Source of the DNA: Eopsaltria australis
Taxonomy: Eukaryota; Chordata; Aves; Passeriformes; Petroicidae
DNA length: 64,000 nt
Reading direction: 5' to 3'
Assembly: GCA_034509425.1 (NCBI GenBank)
Contig: JAVTVJ010000068.1
Span: forward strand, 4,960,001-5,024,000
The translations under genes and the position numbers were made by a program. A model generated the notes under the pieces. It was not told the origin of the DNA and did not search any database. It saw only the letters and a program-made list of their open reading frames with translations. The first letter of the stretch is position 1; each line of letters begins with the position of its first letter. Positions 38,532 to 51,960 of this stretch are shown piece after piece.

Positions 38532-41500
38532 TTGCTTGGAGTCATTGTTTGAAAGAGCATTAATAATTTGGCAACCTGGGATCCAGATGGCAAAGCTACT
38601 CGTGAGTGTCCCCTTGAGCCTGCTGTAATGGTGGCCTAAAGGGAGAAAAGAATTGGTTTTGGGGAAAAAAATCTGTTCTCGATCCTCATTGTAAAATCTT
38701 CTGGACTGAAAAAAGAAAATAGGTTTATTGCAAAGGCTTTTGGAATTAGTATCTAGTTTCAAAGAAGAAAGCTAAATAAATGCGTGGGGATTTATTCTTT
38801 AAAAATAGTTGTAGGTAAACAAATAAAATAGATTAGTGTAAAAACTTTTAAACTAGAACTGGTTTTTGACCCTGGACTAGTAGAGGTGGTAGACATAGAG
38901 ACTTGTGATTGGCTGTGGATACTTGGATTTGCAGACAACTTTTTCTGGATCAGGATCAGCTAGAATTAAGTATCTGGTTGTGTCCTGAAACATTTAAGTA
39001 TTGTCTCACAAATATTTGTGGACATTTTTATTTTTGTTAGTTTTTGTTTTCTGTTCAATGACGGTCTGTGAATGCAAAGCCTGTGGTGTACTTCACAGGC
39101 TTCTCTAACAGCAAGGATAACAACAAATCCATGCTCAAACAGCATAAAATAATACAAGGGTGTTCTACTCTTTAAACACATGCTGGGCCTACCATGATAG
39201 AGACCATTTCTTAATGGTGAGGCCTCAGCCAAGTTCTGTTGTGTTCTCTCTGAGTGGGCTGACCGCTGCAAGAGCTGCTTTCACAAACCAACAAACTCTC
39301 TTTTTTGTGTCTGCAAGGTTCATACATTTTTATTAGATTTTCTGCCTTGATTCGGGATAAGGGCTTTTTAGGAGGGTGTTTATTTTTTTATTTTTCCTTC
39401 AAGGAACAGATAATCTTTTCTCATTGTTATGTTTGATGCTACATGGAAGTTTTCATATAGTAGAGCCTTGAAGAACTTTAACTGGAAAATGTGTTGGGGA
39501 CAGAGAAGGGGAAATAACAAAGGTTAAGACATCAAAAAACTTGCACAAAATTTTAAATAGGTAATACTGAAACACCCTCACCTGAAGAATCTGCTGAATT
39601 AACCTGAGAGTTAATATTAATTGTAATAAATAAGTAAATGTCCTTGAAATTACTGCAAGAATAATGTGTAGATTTGAATAAAAACCTGCATAAATTGAAA
39701 AAGGGGATATGTTCTATCACATTTTCTCATATTAAAAAATGAAATATTGAAAGTTGTAATATCTTGGAACACTTTTTGCTTAGATGAAGTCAACAAGGTT
39801 ATATTACAGTTCAGGTGGAATCTGTTGCTGATATCACTGAATGCCTTTTTGCCTACGCTGTACTGGCCTGGCAGTCCTTGCAGCAGTCCAAAGCCAGTTA
39901 TTTGTTGCTATTTTGTGTATAATGAGATTTTTGGGAGATTTGATTGAAAAGATAAAAGATACTAAAAAATTGGCATATGTTTGCATTTGGCTTTTTTTTA
40001 CCTTCTCTGAATTCAGTAGTAGTTTTTGTCAAGACTTGTTCTTTTTTTAAAAGGTGCTCTACACACCTCTATGTATACTGAATGCTCCTTTCCATGTATA
40101 GTGTTCATGATTTGCAAAATGCAGGCAAAAATAAATGGTAAACTGTACAAAGTTAATATCAGCAATGCACCTCAACATAAAATACTGTGCTATTTTAAAG
40201 AAAAATTAGGCCTATAGTATTATTTTATGACTAATGTATAAAAATAAATACCATATGTCTTCCAAAATAGCATCTGTTCTCTTGAAATGAAACTTTGTCA
40301 ATGCCTTTTGCTTACTGTACCTATGAATTTAGTTGACTGTAGTCCCTCAGTACAGTTGTTATTCTGGCTATTGATGAAGTTATTTTAGAGCATAATTCTT
40401 TTTTCTTCTTCTTCTTCTTTTTGATAGAACAACGTGAAAATACTGAAGGCAGATTATTTTTCTCGAGCCTGTAGAAAGCACAGGCTATATAAAATCTTGC
40501 ATGCAGAATTTCCAGTCATTCATTTCTGTTGTGGCTTATTCAGATAGGTTGAGCTGCAAGTTCTTTGGAAGTCTTGCTAGCAATGGGGGAACACTAGAGA
40601 AAGCATCTCACAATCTCTGTTGATCTTTTTCGATTATTCAGCTCATCTGGACCTTACCTTCTCCTTCTAGAGCATGTTTTTTTGTGTACTGACCTCATTT
40701 AAACAGGAGAAACTAAGAAAGCACAGGGCTTTTAGAATGGTAATTTCTGCATCTTGATTTGCAAGTTTCAAGGGGTTCCCAGTTGACTACTGAGGTCTTA
40801 CCTGAGTGCAAAAAAAGAAGCTAATCAGCCAGCATGACACTGAAGAAAATAGATGAGACTCCAGTTCACTGCAGAGAAGAAAACCTTGATTTTCCTTTAG
40901 AGATTTTTCAAACCTAATTGTGTGCCATTAGGCAAGCAGTTAGGAGGATGAAATGGAATGAAACTTAGAAGTGCTTTCACAGACTTCAGTGTTGTTAGTA
41001 TAGGCATATTATAGTAGGTTGGTTTGATACTGGGTGGCAGTGCCAGCAATTAGAAAAATCCAACCAGCTAAAAGTAGCAAACTTTGGGCAGTTGAATGTG
41101 CTTTGTCTTAAATGTGAGTGGATATAAGAATGTTCAGTACAGAAGCTCCCTTGAGACTGTTGAATTTTTATCTGCTCATCCTTGTGCTCTTGAATCTGTT
41201 GATTTGATTTGGGTTTTGTGTGAATTGCTTTCTTGTCATTGCTGATTTGTGTTGTAGATGTGATACAGGGTTTTTCGTTGTTGTTTGGTTTGTTTTTGCT
41301 TTTTTCTCCCTCTGGATACTGCAGTGAAAGCACGTCTGTCATCATGTTGTTCTAGTTTGTCTTGTTTGAAATGCTCCACAAACATAATAAGGATTATAGC
41401 CTGAGTCCTGAGCAATCTGGTTGAATGCCTTTGTCCCATTTTGAGCTAGAGCAGAGCAGGCTCTGCTCTTCTACTCCCTTCCAGCCACATGTATTCTGTA

Positions 41501-41659
41501 GTTCTAATCTAGTGCACCTCCTTCTTCACAGCTCTGCTGCTCTCTTTTGGAAACCAGATTTTTTCCACAGTCCAGGTGTGGTTATAAGTCTGCCATCGAG
41601 ACATTCTCAAAGACAAATGCTGCTTTACATTTTCTCTCATATTATCTTTTCTTACTACT

Positions 41660-41722
41660 GTATATACTATATATTTTTATAAATATATATGTGTGTGTAT
41701 AAAAATATACACTGTATATATA
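41660..41722. repeat. AT-rich microsatellite (TATA/TG)
   Basis: Alternating TA runs with a short TGTGTGTG stretch. Likely variable between individuals. Confidence 0.8.
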
Positions 41723-44700
41723 CAAAATGGTGTGTTTCTGGCTGCTGACACTTGGTTGACGTATCTGGAGCTTCTCACATCTTTGCTTCTACTGCCTGAT
41801 AGGTTATATGGTATCAAGAGTTTATTGTATGAAAGCTGACACTTGCAGTTTCATATATGAGTGTTATATATATTTCTTCTATATATGTTAGAATTGGTTA
41901 GTGCTTTCCGGTGGATCAAATTATGTATTATAAAGGTGAGGATTTTTGATTAAGGTAGTATGTTTGATTGTAACTGATTTATGTACTGATGCCAAATAAC
42001 CCACGAGTGTTGAAAAGCATGCTGATCTAAGTTACTTGTTGAGAGAGCTCAGTGGAGGTGTAGCTTTGCTGGAAGCTGAGCCTTTAGCAAATATTGATTC
42101 CTTTCTTCCTTCCAGCTGTAAAAAGTCTTATCTGAGTTTTCTACTCTTTTTGGTTGAGGCAAGCTGTCAAAGCTCAGTATTGTGGCATGAGCGTAGGTAC
42201 TTGTTTTACTCCTAGTGAAGGTGTCCTTGGCACATTGACATTTCTCTGTTGTGGTCTTACTGCCAGATCTAGACAGAATTTCCTGGTTTGTCATGGGGAA
42301 AATGTGCATTGCTATTTTACTGAAATGATGGATTGTTACCTGTTGTGTAGGGATGACATGAGATTAGATTGGACACTATCTTTAAAGGTGCTGTAAAACT
42401 ACCACTGTTGTACTCCCACCACCCAAAACTTCTGTTTATATTTCTCTTTTAAGGTAACTTCCTGGAGGGAATATTAAAATTGTAGGGCTCCTCTGAGCCA
42501 GGTTTTGGAAGCTGTTTTTCCCTACTGCAGAAAAAAAAAGGAGGTTATACTCCTAGTATAGGACATGGGACTGAGACCCTGGGAAGGCAGTGCAGAGTGC
42601 TAGACTTGTGTTTTTATTTCCTGTTGTCTTGAGTTGCTATGTGTAAGTTAATTGGTTGGTGTTAATTGAGGGCTTGTCAAGGTTTTGGCTTCATTTGTGT
42701 GTGGAATTTAATAGACATTGGAGCCACTAGTGACATAGCAGTTCTTTGCTCCTCTTCTGCTGGCAATCCTCAGTGGCCTCTTGCTGATTTATGTGCAGAG
42801 TATATGACACTCATTGTGAGAAGATATTTTTGAAGGTGAAAAATTTTTATCACCTCAAAAACTGATTTAGATTGTATATAGAAGAAAAACTTAAGTAGTC
42901 TTGGAGGTTTTTGTTTTTTGTTTGGGTTTTTGTGTGTCTGTGGTTTTGTTGTTGTTGTGGATTTATTTTTTTGTTTTGTTTTCCTTCTGTTGTGGAAGTT
43001 CTGTGAGTAAGGACAGCATGGTAATGTACTTTGTTAGGGAGTAGATGCTGGGATCATTACTGTGCTGAGGATAGGGAATTCTGTAGTTGTATGCCTGTGA
43101 ATTGAATGGAGCACACCACCGATGGCTGATGCTTTGTATTGTGGTGGCTTTGGTTTGCACACTTTTTCAAAGTAGTTTACATAATTTTACTATAAAGCAT
43201 AATATATTTACCATGATCATTTCAGTACTAGACAGATTTGACTTCTCATGGCACTAGACTTTTGAAAGAAATTCTTGACTCCTTTAAATATGGTATAAAT
43301 GTTACTGGTGAAAATCTTGATTTTTAGTTTAGCGTAAATCTTCCATCACAACACTTATTTTTAACTAATTTAACTAAATGAAAATAAATCAGGCTGTACA
43401 TAGTAAAAGCATGTTTTCCTTGCCAAATTCAAGCTGGCACATTCAGTGTCCAAACAGTTTACATAAACTAAGCAGGATAAATTTAAATTGGGCAAAGAAC
43501 TGCTAAAAGTACACCAACTAAATTAGCCCTGGGTTTTTGTATGAGCTACATTTGCTTAGTGGGCACTTGACAGTGCCTCTGTTACAAGTAAAATAAGTGT
43601 TTAGTATGCCTAAACCTCTAGACACCTATATTCTTGAACTCTGAAAGTTTTAATGTTTTCCCACTTTAATTGGATACTTCAGATGGGGTTAAATAGTATT
43701 TCTTCTTTTTACTAAACATATATTTCAGTATTTTCCTCAAGTAGACACAAGTTTACAAACGTCTTTGAGGAGAGCTTGCCTGTGCACTGTGTCTTGTGAG
43801 GGGATTTCCCTTTTCACATATGAAAGAAGAGGATGCAAACTATTTTTGATGGTATGATGCATTTAAAAGCTGTGTGGAGATAAGAAATCTTTTACTGCTG
43901 CTTTTGGAATCAAATATTGCAAGATCTGGTTGATTCAGGTTTTTGGATGCAAATGTACTTGTCTTCCTAATAATGACATTTGACATTACGGTTTTTAATT
44001 ATTAATAAAAATAGGCACTGAACATAAATTAACACAATCTTACTTAGAGAAACTCCATCAGCACTTTCATCAGGCTTAAAATTGTTGCTTTTGTTTGCAG
44101 TGTGAATATCTGTGCATATTTCATTAACCTTTATCTCGCTTGATGTGTTAATGTGTGCTGAGGAGACTTTCAAAATGCCTGAAGTTAACCACATTCTGTG
44201 TTCTATTTCTGGTGTTACTGAGCTGCTACTGCTGCTTACAGGCTGAACTAGAAGCAAGATCATTGCATTTCACTGCCACTGGAGCTAAGGGTACAAAATT
44301 ATTTAAGTTCTCAGTTGGCCACGTTCTCAGCTTGCCAAGAAACAAGTTTCTAATAGTTGGAAAATGTGCTGATGGATTCCTCCCCCCTCCCCCCCAATTA
44401 ATTGAACTTCAAGAGCTAGAATATATTTTGAAATGAATTGAGAGCTTGTTATTGGAGCAGATTCAAGTACTATATGGAGAAGTTCTTCTAAGAGAAGAAA
44501 AAAAAGAAGGCTTGCTTTTACATAAGTAAAAGAAAAGGGTTGATACCTCCTCCTCACACCCCCAAACAAGATCAGAATGGTATTAGATTTTGCCTCTCTG
44601 TTTTTACTTGCAAATTAATAAAAATGGCAGTATAATAATGTTCACATCTCATGGCAATAATGACAGACCTTCTATTTTGAGAAATTAACTCTTCTAGTGC

Positions 44701-45401
44701 TGGAGACAGTTGACATTTTCCTTACAGTTGTTTCATAAAAGAGATTATTGTTCTCCAATATGCTGGGCAAAGTGTGATCCACATATCTGTTTTACCCTCA
44801 CGTGGGTGACAGTCCTTTGTTAATTCATGAGCTGCTGTCTCTACAGGTTTGTAAAGGGTGTAATTTCTTCAGTCTGAAGAGTTGCTTTATTTTACAAGTG
44901 TTCTCTATACAGAGCTTTCAGAAAGTGGTGGTCTGTATCAGTCTTCCAGTCCACTGATGTATGAGAGATCTGGTTTTCTTGGTGCTTTTTCTGCACTGCA
45001 GAAATGTCATTTATTACTGTAATTGCACGGCCTTTTATAGCAGATCTTCCAACCATGGAGGAGGATGTCCATCAGACCATTTCTTCATTTTTATGGAGTC
45101 ACTTTGTGAACTTAGACTAAAAATAGGAAGTAAATCACCTTTTTCTTGCTTGGGAATCTAGGACCTGTTTAAAAGTTCTAAAAAAGAGAGTAAGTTATTA
45201 TTTCAGTGAAGCTTTTGGCTTATATATGATTCATTTCTAGAAAGTAGAAAGAGTAGAAGAGGTGATCCATTTAATTCACAATTACTTTTAATAAAGACAA
45301 GAAAGGTGGTAATTTAGCTGAACTTCTAAGAAATTAAATTTGCTGGAAGAAGGACTTTGTCCCCTGTCATTAGAAGTGCGTGCACACATATGTACATTTC
45401 T

Positions 45402-45420
45402 CTGTGTGTGTGTATATATA
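45402..45420 (+). repeat. Short (TG)n(TA)n microsatellite
   Basis: TGTGTGTGTG followed by TATATATA. Simple repeat in the first intron. Confidence 0.8.
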
Positions 45421-48400
45421 ATCTGCAAAGATAAGAAAAAAATATTTGATCTTGTATGTCTGTGTAGCAAGGGTATTTGCAAGAAATGTTGAGCATCAGT
45501 TTGCATGAGAACCGGTTAAAAATTTGCCAGTCTTATCTCTGGCAAAATTGGCCAAACCCTCATTTTGTTGAGCTGAGTGAAGTGTAATCGTGTTTGAAAA
45601 ACCCAAAAGAACAAAAACCTTCCCCAAAATACCCCAATGTAAGTATGATGTACTGTGCTGGGGGGTGGGGGGTGAGGAGTTGGGGAATTTTAAATGAGAT
45701 GACAAAGCAAATGAAAGAAAAGCATACATCTGGACCATTGTCTGGACTAAAAGACCCATAGTGGAAAGAGATGTTGTGTTACAACTTGTTGAATTTCTTG
45801 AAGAAGATGAAGGTATTGCACACCCCCACCCTAATGATAGCAGTGAGTCTTTTTACTCCCTCATTTTTTTCCCCTCCCTTGAATTATCATTTTAGACTGT
45901 TCTATTCTCCTTCTTCTGAAGTTAACAGTTTCCATGTAGAAAAAGTAGTTTAAAGTTCTGAAATTTTACTAAATAAGAAAACTTTTTTCTGTATTCTGGC
46001 TTTCTGGAAAAAATCCCAAACAACAACACCCCCCTATAACTCCCTCCATATTCACAGAGTGACAATAACAAATTTTATGTCCATTTCACATTACAGGCAG
46101 CCAACTGGATTTATTCTTGTAAAACAATAAGAAAGCAGGCAGAGAATATAGCTTTTTTTTACCTTTATTCAGTATTAACAAAGGAGAAGAGAAGGTGGCT
46201 TCTAAAGTTGGGTACTTAATGCAAATTCATTCTCTTGCATAAGCTACAGAGCAATAGAACATAACACTGTCATTAAAACTGACTCATAGCATTCAACAGA
46301 AGGTGTGTTTCAAGCTTTAAAAGTGTTAAGAGAATTACTGCAGTCTAGTAAATACCTTGCAGTGGGAAAAAGTACTTGAGCTGCATTTTGTTGCAAAATG
46401 TCATGCAAATTATTTTGAAAGTATTTTGTTTTTAAAAAATATCTGACCATGCAAGCAGAGAAATAGAGTTATTCTGAACTATGAAGTATTTTGATCAGTC
46501 AAGAAATGGTTGCAAATAAACTGGGCAATTCATTTAACATCCATATTTGAAATTTCAGCTCAGGATGAAGACTCTACATTACTGGATTGTCTTTTAGCTC
46601 TCTTCATTGTGACTATGGGGGGATGACTCCTATGTATTGGGAAAATCTCTCTGCAGCAGTAGGTATTCAGCTCTGTAAATTGGTGTTTTGGTGGGTTGGG
46701 TTTGGTTGGGTTTTTTGACATATTAGTGGAGGGCAACATAAAATGCCTATCTAGCACCACAGAAAGGTTAACTTGCGTTTAAATTGGTTTACTATGTAGC
46801 CTCAGCAACAAAGTGGTATAATCCAAAGGAGATTACAAGAATTATTTCTGGCTTTTTGTCTGAGCAAATAGCATATCACCCATTCTATCTGGATTCCAAA
46901 GGAAAGTGAAGACAATTCTTTTAATGTTAGAAAGGCACAAAGAGAACATTAGTGGAAAGAAATAATATGGTGCAGTTAAAACTGTAATCTTGCACATTGT
47001 CTCCCTACCTGCTGAGCACTGGCTTCTTTGGTTGGATGTGCTGGGCTAGGCATGGGGTCAGTGTGCTGCTCCTCTGTGATGGCTGCTGTGGTGGGTGAGG
47101 AAATGTCTTGCTATGCATCCATCCAGTTTCTTGATGACCAATGTTTAATTTTGTCAATATATGTATACGGTTCTGTACAGCTTATTTGCAAGCAGAAGAC
47201 AACTGTTTCATATTTGATTTATAGTCTTTCTCCTCAGCATCTCCCTAGCAGCCTCTGTCAGTAGGTGTAGCTGAACTTTGGGAAGTTGTATTTAACCCTC
47301 TGAGTCATGGTATGCCCTATATTGTTGCCAGCCATTATTTTCTTAGTAGTTTTTACTTTTCCTTTGCAGGAAATAAATTTTCTGGGTGTAGACTTCTGTA
47401 TTCATATCTCCCAAGTTACTTTTATTTTCCTGAATATTAGAAGCCTGTTTGTACAAGAAGTAACTAGATATATAAGAAACAAGAAAGTCAGTTATGCAAA
47501 TATTGACTTTCGGATGCTACAAGTCTGGTTTTTTTTATAAACTAATATAAATCTCAAATATCATGATGAAATCATTGTTCATGCCTGAAACGTCTTGTCC
47601 TTAGAATTTTGTTTTCTTCTTTCATTTCAGAAATTCTCCATATGCCAGCCTTTTACTGTCTTCTTCCATGACTCCTTGGAGTAGTTTCCCTTCTCCCCTA
47701 CCCACCCTTCTTGCCCTTTGCCAGGAGCATTGCCTTCCCTCTTTTTTCCTTTCTCCTCCTCTCACCCTCCACACTCCATAAATAGACTTAGAAAACTCAA
47801 AGGATAGAAAAACTCACGAAGGATGAAAATCCGGATTATGAAGTTTTTTTATTACCTTTCTTCTCGTAGGTCTGCCAACATTATTTACTGTTTAGATGCA
47901 TCTCCTTTTTCTCAGGACCTGTTTTTCAGGTCCTCTTTTGGGTCACTTACATATCCAGACATGCTTTTGCTGCCATGGGAGTCTCCCATGCAAGACCTGT
48001 CAGCATAGCAGGAGACGCTCTGCTTGGCGATTGCCTTTCTCTGTGGGGGAAAGGCCATGTATCTGCCATTTAAATATTTTTCCATTGATACCTAAATTTC
48101 TAATCTGGATGTTTCCTCTCTTTAGATTGTAGTGATTAATTGTAAATAATATTCTTTCACCTTTTTTTTTCTTTGAAGGTAGCTCATGACTTCAGTAGTA
48201 AACAGGAGTTATTATTAACTTTAGAGACATTTTTGTCAGATTAATAATGTTGACAAAAGTACTAACCAGAGTTAAGCAGAGTTCATTGGATATTAATGTT
48301 TTACCAGGGTGTTGATGGTGGTTGATGGAGGTATAGAGCAAGTACAGACTGCGTTTGTCTTAAGAAAGTTAGTCTGAATGTTTGTACTTTTAATTATCAG

Positions 48401-48969
48401 GATAGTTTTCATGTTATGTGAGATTTAAAATATCTTCTTTTTTTTCATTTAACTACTACATGGAAACCACTAGGCTGAAATCGGAAGAGAAGCTATTCCT
48501 TAATTTTTTTTTAAAGTGATTATGGAAGCTGGCATTGAAATAGCATTGTTTATTATTAAAAAAATTAAATTGTTACCACATCCTGTTTCCAAAGATTAAT
48601 CGAATTGCCTGCTAATGTTTTTGAAGTTTTTTCCTGAGTTTTCTGGTAAGACTTTCACTTACCCTAAGACTCATATTTTACCACAGCTATGCTGTTCACA
48701 CAAAGAACCATTACCATAGCGTGGTTTCAAACATTAAATCTTCGGTATTTTATAACACCACCAGAGGCCTTCAACATAGCAAAAAAATTTCCTCATCAAA
48801 GAGCTTGCCATCTAATTAAAGAGAAGACCCCAGAATGCAACTAACTGTTGAAATAAGTAGGAGAGAAAAAGAGACCATCATCATGATTATGTCTTTGCAA
48901 TTATGTTTCTGTGGGGTGTTGACCTTGGCTGGCCACTGTCACCAAAGTCACTCTGTTTACTCACCTCCT

Positions 48970-49745
48970 CAGAGCATCACAAAGGGGCTTGGGTTGGAGG
49001 GGACCTCGGTGATTCTCTTCTTCAAGCCCTTCTCCCCAGGGTGATCTCTATGCTGAACAACTCCAGCTCTCTCAGCTTCTCTGTAGGAAACGTGCCCCAG
49101 CCCTTTGACCATCTTTGTGTGCGGCCTCCTCTATAGCTGCAGTAATAGGTTCACATTTCTCTGGTGCTGAGGACCCCAGAGCTGGGGACAGCACCACAAC
49201 TGGGGTCTTGTGAGGGCAGAGTGGAGTGGGAGAATCCCCTCCCTCGACCTGCTGGCTCTGCTGCTTTTGCTGCAGCCCAGGGTGCCGTGGGCCTTCTGTG
49301 CTGCAAGTGTACGCTCTTCACTCATGTCCAGCTTTTCATCCACAGGACATCCCCCAAGTCCTTCTCTGCAGGGCTGCTCTCACTAACTTCTTCTCACAGT
49401 CCTGTATTCATGTCTGGGTTTGCCCCGTGCAGGTGCAGTACCTTGCACTTGGACTTGTTGAAATTCATGAGGTTCTCTTGGGCCCACTTCTCAAGTTTCT
49501 CCAGGTCCCTCTAGATGCCATCTTGTCCTTTTGTTGTGTCCGCTGTACCACTGAGCTTCATGTCATCTGTAAACTGCTGAGGTGCACTCCATCTCACTGT
49601 CTGTCATTGGTAAAGGTATTAAGTGCACTGGACTCAGGACAGAGCCCTGAGGAGCACCTCTCATCACCAACTTCCAACTGGAACATGGAGCCATTGACCA
49701 CAACTCTGGCTGCATTCAGCCAGCCAATTCCTTATCTGTGTCCTT
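48970..49745 (-). mobile_element. CR1 LINE fragment, antisense, with internal deletion
   Basis: This is the longest repeat in the window. The plus strand contains GCTGAACAACTCCAGCTCTC, TTGAAATTCATGAGGTTCTC, GCACTGGACTCAGGACAGAG and CATGGAGCCATTGACCACAA, all from the complement of the 3' part of avian CR1. Near 49,010-49,050 it jumps from the 3'-end motif straight into a more 5' part of the element, so a few hundred bases seem to be missing inside the copy. Frames open across this stretch are element remnants. Confidence 0.88.
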
Positions 49746-51689
49746 GGCTGGACAGGGGAGAGATAGTATAATAAATATTCATTTTTTGCTGCTTTTGGAT
49801 GAGATCACTAAATTAAATTTGTGGTTTTGTTTCTCTACTTTTCTTTTCTCTACTGGAAAATTGCTTGCACATATATTGCAAATTGAGTTGGTCACCTTAA
49901 TATATCTTCCAAAAATGTTTGCAGTAATTTAGCAAACTGATGTTCTCCTACCTGAAGGTGTTCTAGGTGGCTCAGCATGAGGACATCTGTCCTCACAGCA
50001 CAAGTCAACACTATTGCTGTACATTCTCTGCAGTGGATTTGCATTGAACACAAACTTTATTTCAGAGTTTTCAGTTTAATGTTCAGAGTCCTCCCTCAAA
50101 TTGTCTTTGGGACATGATACATTGCTGCTGCTGTTTCTGTGGTGAGGCATTCCAGAACACTCTAAGCTTTCAAGGAAGCTTATGTTAATAAGTTGTTACA
50201 TTAATAACAGTTAACAATTAACAAATTATGTTAGTTCAGGGGAATTGTTAGTTGGTTGGGGTTTTTTTTTCTCTTCTTCATCTGAAATGTGAATATTTTT
50301 TATTGAACTTCAGCTTACTGTGATGGTCATAACCTCTTAATGCAGTCTGAGCCACTTTGGAGATTAGTCTTGACTTGGGTTTTACTTAATTGATTTATTC
50401 ACCTGTGTAAGTTTAATGGGTTTTTTTCAACTAGAAAGCATAGCAAAACTCATCTTGAATTTAAATATGGTTAGTGTTCAGTTATTCTGATAATGGACAT
50501 CTTAAAAAAGTCCCAACTATGAAGTGTAAAACAAGCACATTGATATACTTTTAGTACTAATTGTATTCAGTTAAATTCCTATCTGGTGAAATTGGAGCAA
50601 ATGCCTTGTAATAGAGTTTCACACATTGAAATAGTAGCAATAACTTCAAATTCAGATGAAACTTCATATGGAGAGATGTTTCTATAGGTTTCAGTTTCTT
50701 TGGTTTTTTTAACCAATCTCCTTTGAGATTGATGGAATTTGAGTGTCTTTTTCTAATTAAAAAATAAGTCAACCTAAACAAAATTACTACAAAATCCTCC
50801 AGCACTTCCCCACAAAACCCCACTGTACACCATTTGTCCACCACATGGTTTAATCACTTGTAATGACTTTAGTGACAGAAGATCCTATGATAAATCTTTG
50901 TGTTGTTTCTTTAAATGTACTTCTGCGCATGTGCTTGCATACTAATATAAATTTATTCTTGAAATGACCTGTCTTTGGACATTAGGAACATTAGTTGTTG
51001 TGTGACTTCTTTTTGTCCTTTTTTTTTTAAACTTCTGGTGGTGTTCTTTTCAGGGTTGACTTTGTATAAGGTAGATCACTATTATTGAAATAAAATGTTT
51101 ACAATTATTTGCCTGGAAAATGCATTAAGGAGCAATGATAAATAATTTTATAGTGTAATTTGAATGTAGTTCTGTTAATTTGTATGTATTGTATTTTGTT
51201 ATTAATTTAGTACTAAGTTTTGGGGGGCTACCCTCTCATACTTTAGTTTGTTCTGTGTATTTGGTATGCCCTTTTCAAGAAGAAAGGGATTTCTTGTTGT
51301 TTTCTTTTTTTCCTTTTTGCTTCAGATAGTGAACCAGTCATCTGTATTTAATTATATGCTTGAAGATTACAAGAAGAGTAGTCCTTTCAGTTGTTTTGAT
51401 CTGCATTAGAATGCCCACAGAATTTAGTTTGAGCATTCGTTTGCTATTTATAAATACTTTTTTATTCACCTTTACTTTTCTGTACTCTTATGAGAAAGAT
51501 CCATCTCAGCCAAATACAGTGCAGAGAGGAACATCTGACTTTTAGAATGTGAATGGGAGTTATTTTTAGAACAATGAAGACAAAACTGGGTTGGAAGGAG
51601 GGGGAAACTTTGTCAGATTAGAAGAATTTCAGTCCCACTACATCACCAGCCTGCTTTGTGTGTGCACATATGAAAGATTCAGTGGCTGA

Positions 51690-51960
51690 TCCAGTTAAAA
51701 ATGCATCAGAGGACTTTTCCTGAAGTGGCCAGGTCTGGTGCATCAGTTGTTTTGTCTGCTGGCAGCGTGGCAGTCCCGGGCTCGGTCGGGGGCTGCCACT
51801 GTGGAGAGGAACCTGGCGGTGCCACTGGATGCCAGGGCCAGGGAGCGTGATGGACACACTGGGGAGGCCCATTCTTTCCACAACCACCCTGCTGAGCTCA
51901 GACTTCAGAGCAGACCTTCAGCTGACTGCCTGCTTCCAACATGGCCCCTTCAAGAGAATA
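51690..51960. other. GC-richer patch in the first intron, unknown
   Basis: About 270 bases with clearly higher GC and CpG content than the surrounding intron (for example GTCCCGGGCTCGGTCGGGGG at 51,772-51,791). Both strands are open over much of it, but neither translation resembles a family I know. It might be a fragment of a mobile element not recognised here, or a regulatory element. I see no terminal repeat or target-site duplication. Confidence 0.45.

Noticed and set aside
49226..49771. Plus-strand 181-codon frame
   Set aside because: It reads through the antisense strand of a CR1 copy and is not a host gene.
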